From Chitinophaga pinensis (GTDB lineage: Bacteria > Bacteroidota > Bacteroidia > AKYH767-A > OLB10), in the NCBI GenBank assembly GCA_943332105.1, contig CALQOD010000006.1, forward strand, positions 1-56,128: DNA of 56,128 nt. Reading direction: 5' to 3'. The notes under the pieces are model-generated. The model saw nothing but the letters and a program-made list of their open reading frames with translations. It had not been told where the DNA came from and ran no database searches. Every line of letters begins with the position of its first letter. The stretch's first letter is position 1. Both the position numbers and the translations under genes were made by a program. This document shows, one piece after another, positions 42,225 through 52,400 of this stretch.

Positions 42225-44126
42225 ATGGCGAAAAAAAATGAATTAACAATTGACCATAACTATACGGAAGATAGTATTCAAAGTCTTGATTGGAAGCAAC
42301 ATATCCGCTTAAGACCTGGTATGTATATCGGGAAATTAGGAGATGGCGCAAGTAAAGATGATGGTATTTATGTTTTGCTTAAAGAGGTCGTTGATAATTG
42401 TATCGACGAGTATGTGATGGGCTATGGAAAGAAAATTGAAATTGAAGTTAAAGAAGGCCGTTGCAGAGTTCGTGATTATGGTCGCGGAATACCTTTAGGT
42501 AAAGTAGTAGAGTGCGTTTCTAAAATTAATACAGGTGGTAAGTATGATAGTAAAGCGTTTCAAAAGTCTGTAGGGCTTAACGGTGTAGGTACAAAGGCTG
42601 TTAATGCACTTTCTTCTTATTTTAAAGTGCAAGCCGTTCGACAAGGCAAAACAACTTGGGCGGAGTTTGAAAGAGGGGAGCTTACAAAAACGAAACACGA
42701 GTTGCCAACTGATTTATCAGACGGTACAGAAGTATTGTTCGATTGTGATGGAGAAATATTTATGGATTATCACTATCGTATGGATTATATCGAAACGATG
42801 GTGCGTAATTATACTTTTTTAAATGTAGGATTAATTATTGTTTTTAATGGACAAGAATATAGATCTGAAAATGGTTTATTGGATTTGTTAAATACGCATA
42901 TAAGTGATGAGCCTCTTTATCCTGTTATTCACATTCGCTCAAACGATATTGAGATTGCATTCACTCACACTACTGGTTACGGAGAAGATTATTACTCCTT
43001 TGTAAATGGTCAGCATACTACACAAGGAGGCACTCACCTCGCAGCTTTTCGTGAGGCATTGGTAAAAACTGCTCGTGATTTCTATGGTAAAGATTTTGAT
43101 CCTGCCGATGTTCGTACTTCTATAACAGGTGCTGTTAGTATCAGAATCCAAGAGCCCGTTTTTGAATCACAGACAAAAACAAAATTAGGCTCTCAAAATA
43201 CGTTTCCTGGCGGTCCATCCCTTCGTACATGGATTATAGATTTTGTAAGTAATCAGCTAGATAATTATTTGCATAAGCACCCTGAAACAGCAGAAGCTTG
43301 GAAGAAGAAAATTCTTCAAAGTGAAAGAGAAAGAAAAGAAATTGCTGGAATTAAAAAACTGGCTAATGAAAGAGCAAAGAAAGCTAATCTTCATAATAAA
43401 AAACTTCGCGATTGTCGCGCGCATTTAACGGATATGCGCAACCCCCAAAGGATGGATACTACCTTGTTTATTACAGAGGGGGATTCTGCATCGGGATCAA
43501 TAACCATCGCTCGAGATGTTAATACACAGGCTGTATTTAGCTTAAAAGGAAAGCCTCTTAACTGCTTCGGATTAACAAAGAAAATTGTTTACGAGAATGA
43601 AGAGTTTAATCTTTTGCAAAATGCGCTAAATATTGAAGATGGTTTAGAAACATTGCGTTATAATCGAATTGTAGTTGCAACTGATGCCGATGTTGATGGT
43701 ATGCATATTAGATTGCTTCTATTAACATTCTTCTTGCAGTTCTTTCCAGAATTAGTGAAAAACAATCATGTTTATATTTTGCAAACCCCGTTGTTCCGTG
43801 TAAGAAATAAAAAGGAAACAATTTATTGTTATAGTCATATGGAGCGTCAACTTGCAATTCAAAAGTTAGGTGCTAAGCCGGAGATAACTCGATTCAAGGG
43901 ATTGGGAGAAATTTCTCCTGATGAATTTAAAAATTTTATTGGAAAGAAAATACGCCTCGACCCAGTTACATTGAAAGGTGAATCATCATTACATAGTTTG
44001 TTAGATTATTACATGGGTAAAAATACTCCCGATCGTCAGGAGTTTATTATTAGTAATCTTCGAATTGAAGAGGAGTTAGAGCCTACTGAAGAAAAAGAAA
44101 TTGTTGAAATTGAAACGGCTGAATAA
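42225..44126 (+). CDS. parE: DNA topoisomerase IV subunit B
   Basis: 633 residues, type IIA topoisomerase ATPase subunit. ATP-binding: [40 protein letters not shown] (Gly-rich lid). Toprim: TEGDSASGS (catalytic Glu) and [10 protein letters not shown] (metal-binding DxD). The C-terminal segment [12 protein letters not shown] is present. The motif set and length, and pairing with the adjacent A subunit, indicate ParE rather than GyrB; Bacteroidota usually keep gyrA and gyrB elsewhere. It decatenates daughter chromosomes together with the downstream gene. Confidence 0.93.
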   Translation: MAKKNELTIDHNYTEDSIQSLDWKQHIRLRPGMYIGKLGDGASKDDGIYVLLKEVVDNCIDEYVMGYGKKIEIEVKEGRCRVRDYGRGIPLGKVVECVSKINTGGKYDSKAFQKSVGLNGVGTKAVNALSSYFKVQAVRQGKTTWAEFERGELTKTKHELPTDLSDGTEVLFDCDGEIFMDYHYRMDYIETMVRNYTFLNVGLIIVFNGQEYRSENGLLDLLNTHISDEPLYPVIHIRSNDIEIAFTHTTGYGEDYYSFVNGQHTTQGGTHLAAFREALVKTARDFYGKDFDPADVRTSITGAVSIRIQEPVFESQTKTKLGSQNTFPGGPSLRTWIIDFVSNQLDNYLHKHPETAEAWKKKILQSERERKEIAGIKKLANERAKKANLHNKKLRDCRAHLTDMRNPQRMDTTLFITEGDSASGSITIARDVNTQAVFSLKGKPLNCFGLTKKIVYENEEFNLLQNALNIEDGLETLRYNRIVVATDADVDGMHIRLLLLTFFLQFFPELVKNNHVYILQTPLFRVRNKKETIYCYSHMERQLAIQKLGAKPEITRFKGLGEISPDEFKNFIGKKIRLDPVTLKGESSLHSLLDYYMGKNTPDRQEFIISNLRIEEELEPTEEKEIVEIETAE

Positions 44127-44149
44127 TAGTTTTAAAAACACAAAAAGAT

Positions 44150-46207
44150 TTGGATAATTCGAAAGATAAGAGAGATGAGCAACATGGTCAGGTTGGAGCC
44201 ATGTATCAAAATTGGTTTTTAGATTATGCTTCCTATGTAATCATGGAGCGTGCAGTACCGTATTTAGATGATGGTGTGAAACCAGTACAGCGTAGGGTGT
44301 TGCATTCAATGTGGGAATTGGAAGATGGTCGTTATAATAAGGTAGCCAATATTATAGGTCACACAATGAAGTATCATCCGCATGGTGATGTTTCTATCGG
44401 TGACGCCTTAGTGCAAATTGGTCAAAAGAACTTATTAATCGATACGCAAGGGAATTGGGGTAATATTTTTACTGGTGATAGTGCGGCTGCTTCTCGTTAT
44501 ATTGAAGCTCGCCTTAGTAAGTTTGCTTTAGAGATCTTATTCAATCCGAAAACTACAATATGGCAATCTTCTTATGACGGAAGAAATAAAGAACCCGTTG
44601 CTTTGCCTGTTAAGTTTCCATTGTTGCTTGCAATGGGAGTCGAAGGTATTGCAGTCGGATTAGCTTGTAAAATATTGCCGCATAATTTTATCGAACTAAT
44701 TGAGGCTTCCATTGAATCGCTTCGAGGCAAAAAAGTCGATCTTGTTCCGGATTTTCCAACAGGAGGTATTGCAGATTTTTCTAAATATAACGACGGCTTA
44801 AGAGGTGGGAGGATTCGAGTTCGTGCTGTTATAGAAAAGAAGGATAAAAAAACGCTTGTAATAACAGAAATACCTTTTGGAACAACCACATCAAGTTTAA
44901 TCGATTCTATTTTAGCTGCTAACGACAAAGGAAAAATAAAAGTTAAAAAGGTAGAAGATAATACTGCAGCTAATGTTGAAGTGATTATTCATCTTCATCC
45001 TGAATCTTCTGAGGATATCGAAAAAACAATCGAAGCACTATACGCATTTACCGATTGTGAAATTAGTATTTCGCCAAACTCTTGTGTAATCCTTGATGGT
45101 AAGCCGCAGTTTTTATCTGTCAATGAAATTCTGCGCCTGACAGCTCTTAATACAATGGAGTTGCTGAAACGTGAATTACAAATTCGTTTAGGTGAGCTTG
45201 AAGAACAATGGCATTTTAGTTCTTTGGAAAAGATTTTCATCGAGAAAAAAATCTATCGTAATATCGAAGATTGCGAGACATGGGAAGCAGTGATGGAAAC
45301 AATTCATAAAGGATTAAAACCTTATAAAAAATTATTCTATCGTGATATAACGGATGAAGATGTAGTTCGTCTAACAGAAATTAAAATTAAGCGTATCTCA
45401 AAGTTTGATGCATTTAAAGCTGATGATCATATCAAAGGCATAGAAGAAGAAATCAAAGCGGTTAAGTACGACCTTGATAATATTAAAAATTATACAATCA
45501 ATTTTTACAAGAACTTGCTTAAGAAGTACGGAAAGGGTAGAGAGCGTAAAACTAAAATTAGTGAGTTCGAAGCAATCGTAGCATCTAATGTTGTAATTAA
45601 TAACGCTAAACTCTATGTAAATCGTGCGGAGGGTTTTGTTGGTATCGGACTTAAGAAAGATGAGCTGGTTGCTGATTGTTCGGATATTGATGATGTTATT
45701 GCGTTTACTTCGGATGGTAAAGTAATGGTTACTAAAATATCTGATAAATCGTATGTAGGGAAAGATATTATTCATGTTGCTGTATTTAAAAAGGAGCAAG
45801 AAGAAAATACGGTTTATAATATGATTTATCAGGATGGCTCAAAGGGCGCAATCATGATGAAGCGCTTTACTATTGGAGGTGTTACACGCGATAAATTGTA
45901 TGATTTAACAAAAGGGTTGATTGGTTCTAGAGTTTTACATTTATCAGTAAGTTCTCCAATAGATGGTCCAACTGTAATAGTTAAACTTAAACCAAAACCT
46001 AAGTTGAGAAATTTAGAATCAATTATTTATTTTGGGGGCCAACTTATTAAAGGTCGTGGAGTTCAAGGAAATGTAGTTACTAAATTCCCAATTCTAAAAG
46101 TTGTTGAAGCTAACGTAGATCAAGTAACGCAGTTAAGAAAGAAGAAGCCTGATTTATTTTTGCCACCTTCAAAAGAAGATAAATCACAAATGAAATTGGA
46201 GATTTGA
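44150..46207 (+). CDS. parC: DNA topoisomerase IV subunit A, short form
   Basis: 685 residues from TTG 44150; the next ATG (44201) would delete the segment before GAMYQNWFLDYASYVI that other family members carry, so TTG is preferred. Winged-helix core: VIMERAVPYLDDGVKPVQRR, KYHPHGDVSIGDALV, catalytic Tyr in ASRYIEARLSKFA. The C-terminal pinwheel is reduced: about 200 residues after the coiled-coil tower, ending KDEKS-like without the extra blades of typical ~850-residue Bacteroidota ParC. Overlap TGATG couples it to the next gene. Confidence 0.92.
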   Translation: MDNSKDKRDEQHGQVGAMYQNWFLDYASYVIMERAVPYLDDGVKPVQRRVLHSMWELEDGRYNKVANIIGHTMKYHPHGDVSIGDALVQIGQKNLLIDTQGNWGNIFTGDSAAASRYIEARLSKFALEILFNPKTTIWQSSYDGRNKEPVALPVKFPLLLAMGVEGIAVGLACKILPHNFIELIEASIESLRGKKVDLVPDFPTGGIADFSKYNDGLRGGRIRVRAVIEKKDKKTLVITEIPFGTTTSSLIDSILAANDKGKIKVKKVEDNTAANVEVIIHLHPESSEDIEKTIEALYAFTDCEISISPNSCVILDGKPQFLSVNEILRLTALNTMELLKRELQIRLGELEEQWHFSSLEKIFIEKKIYRNIEDCETWEAVMETIHKGLKPYKKLFYRDITDEDVVRLTEIKIKRISKFDAFKADDHIKGIEEEIKAVKYDLDNIKNYTINFYKNLLKKYGKGRERKTKISEFEAIVASNVVINNAKLYVNRAEGFVGIGLKKDELVADCSDIDDVIAFTSDGKVMVTKISDKSYVGKDIIHVAVFKKEQEENTVYNMIYQDGSKGAIMMKRFTIGGVTRDKLYDLTKGLIGSRVLHLSVSSPIDGPTVIVKLKPKPKLRNLESIIYFGGQLIKGRGVQGNVVTKFPILKVVEANVDQVTQLRKKKPDLFLPPSKEDKSQMKLEI

Positions 46208-47403
46208 TGTTTTCAGTTTCAAACAATTTTTTATTTACTATAGCTCTGGATTGTATACAGGGCTATAGTTTTTTGGAGCCATTTTCGATCTATCTGAAAA
46301 AATATTTTCAAGCAAACCCAAAACTCGGTTCGCGTGACCGAAAAAATATTCGACAGCTATGCTATGCATGGTGGCGTTTAGGTAATGCAGGGAAAGAGCA
46401 TTCCAATATCGAACGCATGGCCATCGCATTATTTATTTCTTATAATCAAGTTGATGGTTTCAGTGAGCGTATATTTAAAGAAAATCAGTTACTAAACTCG
46501 ATTTCATTACATCCAAAATTGAAATGGGAATTGTTGCAGCAATCTTTTTCATTAAACTTAAATATTTTGGATGCTTTTCCCCTATGCAGCTTAGCTGAAA
46601 GTGAACTATTGTTGGATGATTTTGTTTATGACGGATTTCTACGAAGAAGTTTGTGGATACGTATCAATAAGAAATTTGAAAATGAGGTATTGGCATTTTA
46701 TGAAAATGAAAAAGTCGATTTTAAAATTCATCCTGTTTCAAAGTTATCGTTGCAATTGCCTGATGATTTTGATGTCCTGAATTCCGAGCCTTATAAGAAA
46801 GGATGGATTGAAATTCAGGATTTGTCATCTCAGTTATTAGGCGCTTCTTATGCTATACAAAAAAATGAGAAATGGCTTGACGCCTGCGCAGGATCTGGAG
46901 GTAAATCGCTTCAGCTTTTAGATATGAATATTGATATAGATTTAACAGTAACGGATATACGTGAATCTATTTTGACTAACCTTCATTTAAGATTTAAACG
47001 AAATCATATCAAGCAATATAAATCGGATGTTGTAGATTGGAGCATTGCTGATAATTCATCACTGCAAGGTGTTTTTAAAGAATACGACGCAATAATTGCA
47101 GATGTTCCTTGTTCTGGTTCTGGTACATGGGCGCGAACTCCGGAACAGAAATTATGTGTTGATAAAGAAAAAATTCAAAGCTTTTCAAATTTACAATACA
47201 ATATAACCAATAATTTAGTGGCAGCACTGAAGAAAGGTTGCACGCTATATTATTCTACCTGCTCCATTTATAAGCAAGAAAATTCAGATGTTGTAAATCG
47301 CTTACTAAATAATAATGCACTTGAGCTGGCTGAACAAAAAATGATTTCAGGCATCGGTTCATATGCCGATACAATGTACTTTGCAAAGCTGATTAAACAA
47401 TAA
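46207..47403 (+). CDS. RsmB/NOP-family rRNA m5C methyltransferase
   Basis: 398 residues from ATG 46207, which overlaps the parC stop by one base. An N-terminal NusB-like helical region (~1-150), then the SAM-binding DACAGSGGKSLQLLDM and the two m5C-methyltransferase cysteines: ADVPCSGSGTWARTPEQK (release Cys) and YYSTCSIYKQEN (nucleophile Cys). This family methylates C5 of a cytosine in 16S rRNA (RsmB C967 / RsmF C1407 types); the exact target is not determinable here. Linked to parE-parC by tight spacing, probably a three-gene transcript. Confidence 0.88.
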   Translation: MFSVSNNFLFTIALDCIQGYSFLEPFSIYLKKYFQANPKLGSRDRKNIRQLCYAWWRLGNAGKEHSNIERMAIALFISYNQVDGFSERIFKENQLLNSISLHPKLKWELLQQSFSLNLNILDAFPLCSLAESELLLDDFVYDGFLRRSLWIRINKKFENEVLAFYENEKVDFKIHPVSKLSLQLPDDFDVLNSEPYKKGWIEIQDLSSQLLGASYAIQKNEKWLDACAGSGGKSLQLLDMNIDIDLTVTDIRESILTNLHLRFKRNHIKQYKSDVVDWSIADNSSLQGVFKEYDAIIADVPCSGSGTWARTPEQKLCVDKEKIQSFSNLQYNITNNLVAALKKGCTLYYSTCSIYKQENSDVVNRLLNNNALELAEQKMISGIGSYADTMYFAKLIKQ

Positions 47404-47407
47404 TTTT

Positions 47408-48295
47408 TTATCTCAAATCAACGGTTTTACTACTGCTAAATACTCCATCTATATAAATTTCTGAAGTATAAATACCAGCATCGTATTTTTCTCCAATTGA
47501 TTCCCATTTAAAGCATAGATTTTCATTGGCATTGCGATAGTCTATTGATTTACTCAAAGTATATTGCATTTGACTGTTACTAATTGATTCAGTAAAAATT
47601 TCGCTGCCTTGCGCACGATCGCCAATTACTTTTCCATTGGGAGAAATTAATCTTAGATAAATAGTTCTACTTCCGCTTTTAGCAATTTTGTTTTCTAAAA
47701 TAGTAAAGCAAATTTCGAACTTATCAGTTCGTTTTCCTAGTAAAGTAGGGGTATATTGGTTGTTGTACTTTTTCTTCAGCGTGTTAACTTTTAAATATTC
47801 AACACGTAACACTGAAGCAGTATTAACAGTATTTTGAAGGTCTTTCGAAATCTGCTCAACTTTAGTGTTTAAATCTGAATTGTCTTTTTTTAACTTTTCG
47901 TTTTCTGCAAGTAGATTATCTATTTTTTCGAGATATTGATCACGAAGATTTTTGATTTCTTTTAATTCTTCAGATAATTTCTTGTTTAATTGATCTTTAT
48001 TATTCTCAGATTTTAGAAGTAGTGCAATTTTTTCTTCATACGATTTTAAATCTGTATTTGCTTTTGAAAGCAAACTATCCATACGCGCATTTTCACCTTT
48101 ATACTGATTTAATTCAGAGTAAGTATCGTTTAATTCTTTTTCTATATCAACTCTTGCTGTGATTAAACTATCGCGCTCGTTTTTACCTTCATTGATTAGG
48201 TTGTTTTTTGCTGAATATTGATAGATGTTAAACCCACCTGAAAGTAATAATAAGATTATTAAAATGATGTTCGATTTATTTTTGTTCTCTGACAT
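47408..48295 (-). CDS. Membrane-anchored coiled-coil protein with C-terminal beta domain
   Basis: 295 residues, no named family recognised. One N-terminal membrane helix (SNIILIILLLLSGGFNIYQY), a long coiled coil (~30-160; Lys/Glu/Asn/Leu heptads such as KKLSEELKEIKNLRDQYLEK), then a beta-rich C-terminal domain (~175-295; ISPNGKVIGDRAQGS, AGIYTSEIYIDGVF) resembling an Ig fold. The coiled coil would project the beta domain into the periplasm. Similar proteins occur next to tsaD or tamB in Bacteroidota (memory-based). It follows tsaD on the same strand after 10 bases. Confidence 0.75.
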   Translation of the reverse strand: MSENKNKSNIILIILLLLSGGFNIYQYSAKNNLINEGKNERDSLITARVDIEKELNDTYSELNQYKGENARMDSLLSKANTDLKSYEEKIALLLKSENNKDQLNKKLSEELKEIKNLRDQYLEKIDNLLAENEKLKKDNSDLNTKVEQISKDLQNTVNTASVLRVEYLKVNTLKKKYNNQYTPTLLGKRTDKFEICFTILENKIAKSGSRTIYLRLISPNGKVIGDRAQGSEIFTESISNSQMQYTLSKSIDYRNANENLCFKWESIGEKYDAGIYTSEIYIDGVFSSSKTVDLR

Positions 48296-48305
48296 TGTTT
48301 TTTTT

Positions 48306-49334
48306 TTAAAATGTATATCTGGCTACGGGACTAATTGATAAATCGCAAAACTCTTTCGCTAAGTATTTATAATAACCATACAGCGAAATCATTCCTGCAT
48401 TATCAGTGCAATATTCGAAGTTAGGAATAAAAACATTCCAATTACTATTAGCTTGTTCTGATAATAAGGCATTTCTGATGCCGCTGTTTGCAGATACTCC
48501 TCCCGATAATGCGATATTTTTTATGTTTAGATTTTCTGATGCAATTATTAATTTATTCATTAATATTTTAATGATCGTATATTGAATTGAAGCACATAAA
48601 TCATCAATATTATTGGCTATAAAATTAGAGTCCTCTTTGATTTCTTTCTGAATAAAATAGAGTACCGAAGTTTTAAATCCGCTAAAGCTAAAGTTATAGC
48701 CTGCCATGTCTGAAGATGGGAATTTAAAGCGTAAAGGGTCTCCCTTTTGTGCATGTTTATCTATGTAAGGTCCGCCAGGATATGGAAGTTTTAACATTTT
48801 AGCTGTTTTGTCGAATGCTTCGCCAGCGGCATCGTCTAATGTTTGTCCAATTATTTTCATATCAAGATAGGAGTTAACTAGAACAAGTTGTGTATGTCCA
48901 CCTGATATTGTCAAACATATAAAAGGGAATTTGGGAATTTCTTTTATTTCATTTTCGCGCTTAGCAAAGTTCCCTATGATATGTGCTTGCATATGATTCA
49001 CTTCTATAAGTGGAATTCCGAGAGCAAGGGAAAGCGCTTTGGCAAAGGAACATCCCACCAATAAAGCCCCCATTAAACCAGGCCCTCTCGTAAAGGCAAT
49101 AGCATTTATATCGTTTATTGTTATACCGGCCTCTGAAATAGCCTCATGCACAACAGGAATAATCTGCTGTTGGTGGGCTCGTGAAGCCAACTCGGGAACA
49201 ACACCTCCGTATTTAATATGTACATCCTGTGATGCTATAATATTTGAAAGAACAACACCATTCTTAGTAATGGAGGCTGATGTTTCATCGCAGGAAGATT
49301 CTATCCCTAAAATATAAACCGCTTTTGTTTCCAT
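48306..49334 (-). CDS. tsaD: tRNA N6-adenosine threonylcarbamoyltransferase
   Basis: 342 residues from ATG 49334; the longer frame to 49403 crosses the promoter region of the divergent gene. ASKHA/Kae1 fold: ILGIESSCDETSASI, iron-ligand His pair in NHMQAHIIGNFA, FTRGPGLMGALLVG, GGHTQLV, and NIALSGGVSANSGIR. It transfers the threonylcarbamoyl moiety to A37 of ANN-decoding tRNAs together with TsaB and TsaE, which are not in the window. Normal length. Divergent from the TamB-domain gene. Confidence 0.95.
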   Translation of the reverse strand: METKAVYILGIESSCDETSASITKNGVVLSNIIASQDVHIKYGGVVPELASRAHQQQIIPVVHEAISEAGITINDINAIAFTRGPGLMGALLVGCSFAKALSLALGIPLIEVNHMQAHIIGNFAKRENEIKEIPKFPFICLTISGGHTQLVLVNSYLDMKIIGQTLDDAAGEAFDKTAKMLKLPYPGGPYIDKHAQKGDPLRFKFPSSDMAGYNFSFSGFKTSVLYFIQKEIKEDSNFIANNIDDLCASIQYTIIKILMNKLIIASENLNIKNIALSGGVSANSGIRNALLSEQANSNWNVFIPNFEYCTDNAGMISLYGYYKYLAKEFCDLSISPVARYTF

Positions 49335-49343
49335 GAATTGATA

Positions 49344-49351
49344 CAAAAGTA
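49344..49351 (-). promoter_or_regulatory. -7 box of tsaD (TACTTTTG)
   Basis: Minus-strand exact TAnnTTTG, 9 bases before ATG 49334; it fixes the tsaD start. Confidence 0.55.
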
Positions 49352-49407
49352 ACATTTGTTCGTTTACTAATTTGTTAGATTTCTTTAAAGTTGACCACTT
49401 CATTTCA

Positions 49408-49415
49408 TATTTTTG
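49408..49415 (+). promoter_or_regulatory. -7 box of the TamB-domain gene (TATTTTTG)
   Basis: Exact TAnnTTTG. A TTG at 49413 in the coding frame lies inside this box, so the real start is downstream, most simply GTG 49434. Confidence 0.5.
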
Positions 49416-49433
49416 TACATACTTTTAAAACAA

Positions 49434-52400
49434 GTGAAAATTAAAAAGGCTGGAAAAATAGTTGCGTATATTTTGTTGGGCTTTACCCTGCTGTTTTTTT
49501 CATTGAAAATTGCAATCAAATCGCCTAAGGTTCAAACATGGGCGGTTAATCTTGTGGGTGGTTATCTAAGTAATCAACTTGATTGTAAGGTGTCAGTCGG
49601 TGCTGTAGATATATTGTTTTTTAAATCTATACAGTTGCAGGAGGTCTATTTTGCTGATCAGAAAAAAGACACCGTTGTTTTTGCTCCTGCAATAAATGTT
49701 GCGTTCTCCGCTTTTAGTATTCCTAAACAAAAATTAATTGTTAGTGAGATTGAGTTGATGCATGCGCGAATTGGTTTAGTGAGATATGCAAATCCAAGAA
49801 ATTATAATATCGATTTTATAATAGATTATTTTTCTTCTGCTGAAAAGAAAAAAACAAATAATAAAAAGTGGTCTTTGAAAATTGAGGATGTAACATTAAT
49901 TGATAATGTAATTACTTACCGTGATTTAAAGTATAACGACTCAACAAATTGTATTAATTGGGATGACGCTTGTTTTTCAAAAGTGAATCTTCATGTGACA
50001 GATATTGTTCCTTCTTCAAATTCAACATCGTTTAATATTCGTCAGCTTTCCTTAGTAGAGAAGAGTGGTTTTGTTTTAAACAGCTTAGCTTCTAATGTTA
50101 CAATTACAGAAGGACTTTTCGATTTTAAAAAACTGAATGTCAAAACTCCGTACAGTGATATTTCATGTAATTTAAGTATGAAGTACGACTCTATTGACGA
50201 TTTTCAGGACTTTATAAATAAAGTGAATTGTAAAGGTCTGATAGCTGATAGTAAAGTTTCATTTAAAGACTTGAAGTTTTTTTCAAGCGAATTAAAAGAT
50301 CTTGATGAAGTAGTATTGATTTCAGGAAATTTTAAAGGAACAGTAAGTAAATTCAAGACTAAAAATTTGGTATTAAAAATTAGCGACGACTTATATTTTC
50401 GTGGTAATGTTGCAATGACTGGTTTGCCTAAAATAGAGACAACATCTATTTCAATTGAGGCAAGTGATTTATGTTTAAATAAAAAAGATGTTGAGTCGCT
50501 TCCTCAATTTCCTTTCGATTCAAAGATGAATATTGTTCTCCCTAATAATATTTCATTATTAGGTAAGATGCATTTTGCTGGTAATTTTGAAGGATACTTC
50601 AACGATTTTGTAACTAGAGGAAATATTACTACCGATATTGGTTCTATATATACCGATATCAATTTTAAGGTTGGTAAGGAAGATGAAAATACTTTATATG
50701 AGGGCGATGTTAGTCTGAATAATTTTAATGTTGGTAAGTTCTGGAAGCTGGATCCGGAGGTTGGTGCAGTTACGCTTAATGTGAAAGTGAAGGGACACGG
50801 TTTAGAAGTTAAAAATGTTGTTGCTAATATTGAAGGAAGGGTAAGTAAAGTGTATCTGCATGGTTATAATTATTCAGGAATTTCATTAAATGGTCAGTTT
50901 GCAAAAAAAATATTTAATGGTGAATTTATTATAGTCGACCCTAACTTAGATATGGATTTTCAAGGCGATGTTGATTTTAGTGGTAAATTACCTGAAATGC
51001 ATTTTAATTCAAACGTACAGCTCGCTTTGCTTTCTAAGCTGAAGTTAATTGATAGAGATTTATCATCAAATGTTACAACTGATATTTCTATTAATCTGAT
51101 TGGAGATAATCTAGAAAATATACAAGGCACTATTAGTATAGAGAATTTACAATACCGGGAGAATGATAAAGTAATTAATATTAATCAGATTGATGTTGAA
51201 TCGGTAATTAATGACAAGCGAATTATAAAAATAAATTCAGATGTTTTTAATTGTTTACTCACAGGTAAGTTTAATTTAGATAAGGTTGCGGCTGCTTCAA
51301 AAGTAGTTTTCTGTAATTATATTCCTACTAATATAGCTAATCAAATAAGTAATGATTCTCCTCAAAAATTGAATTTTAAATTTGATTTAACAAGTGTACA
51401 AAGCATATTGGATGTTTTTTATCCGGCATTAAAAGTTGCTGATAATACGACTTTAAGCGGCAATTTAAATTCAGAAGACTTTCAGTTATCACTGGATGCA
51501 AAAAGTAAATTCGTGAGTTATGAAAACATCTCATTACATAATTTAATTTTAAATGGAGAAACAGCTAATGACAATTTTAAGATACAAACAAGTTTAGATT
51601 CAGTCTGTGTTGATGATGAATTACTTATTGGTGAGGTTGATTTAAGTGGCATTACACGTTATGATACGGCAAGTATTCACATGGAATTATCGGGTGAGGA
51701 TAAAAAAATAAACAATGCTGATATTAGATTTGATACTAAGTTCTTATCAACTGGCTATACTACTTTAAAAGTCATTCCTGATCATCTGGTGATGAATGGA
51801 AGTACTTGGTTTTTAAATAACGAAAACTATATACTGATTGACTCAACAGGTATTTTGTTTAATAAGTTTGACTTTAACTCAGAAGATCAGTTTTTAGGAA
51901 TATCAGGAATTTTATCTTCTGATACTAGTGCTAAATTAAAGGTAAAGTTTGATAATTTTGAAACAGGAAATCTAAATGATATTCTTGAAATTTACAATGC
52001 TCAAATTAGTGGAATTGCCAACGGCGAAGCTGAGATAGCATCTTTGTTAATGAAACCGCAGATTGATGCTGATTTATCAATTAAAAATTTATGTTGGTTT
52101 AATGATACTTTAGGTAATGCTAATATTATCACTGAGTTTGATGGCAATAATAATGTTATTGATATAAAAGGAGATTTAACCAATGGTGGAGATAAGAATT
52201 TTGTAATTGCTGGTAAGTATTATTTGAAAGAAAAAGACGATGAATTAGATTTTTCAATTAAAATAAAGAAAACGCGACTGCAGACTTTTAATCATTATGT
52301 GAAAGGGGTTTTTTCTAATTTGTCAGGTATAGCAAGTGGTGGATTAAAATTGTCTGGTACATTAAACAAGCCGTTGCTAACTGGTAGTTTTACATTTCAA

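Noticed and set aside
49413-49433. TTG start for the TamB-domain gene
   Set aside because: It lies within the -7 box TATTTTTG. GTG 49434 is the first downstream start.
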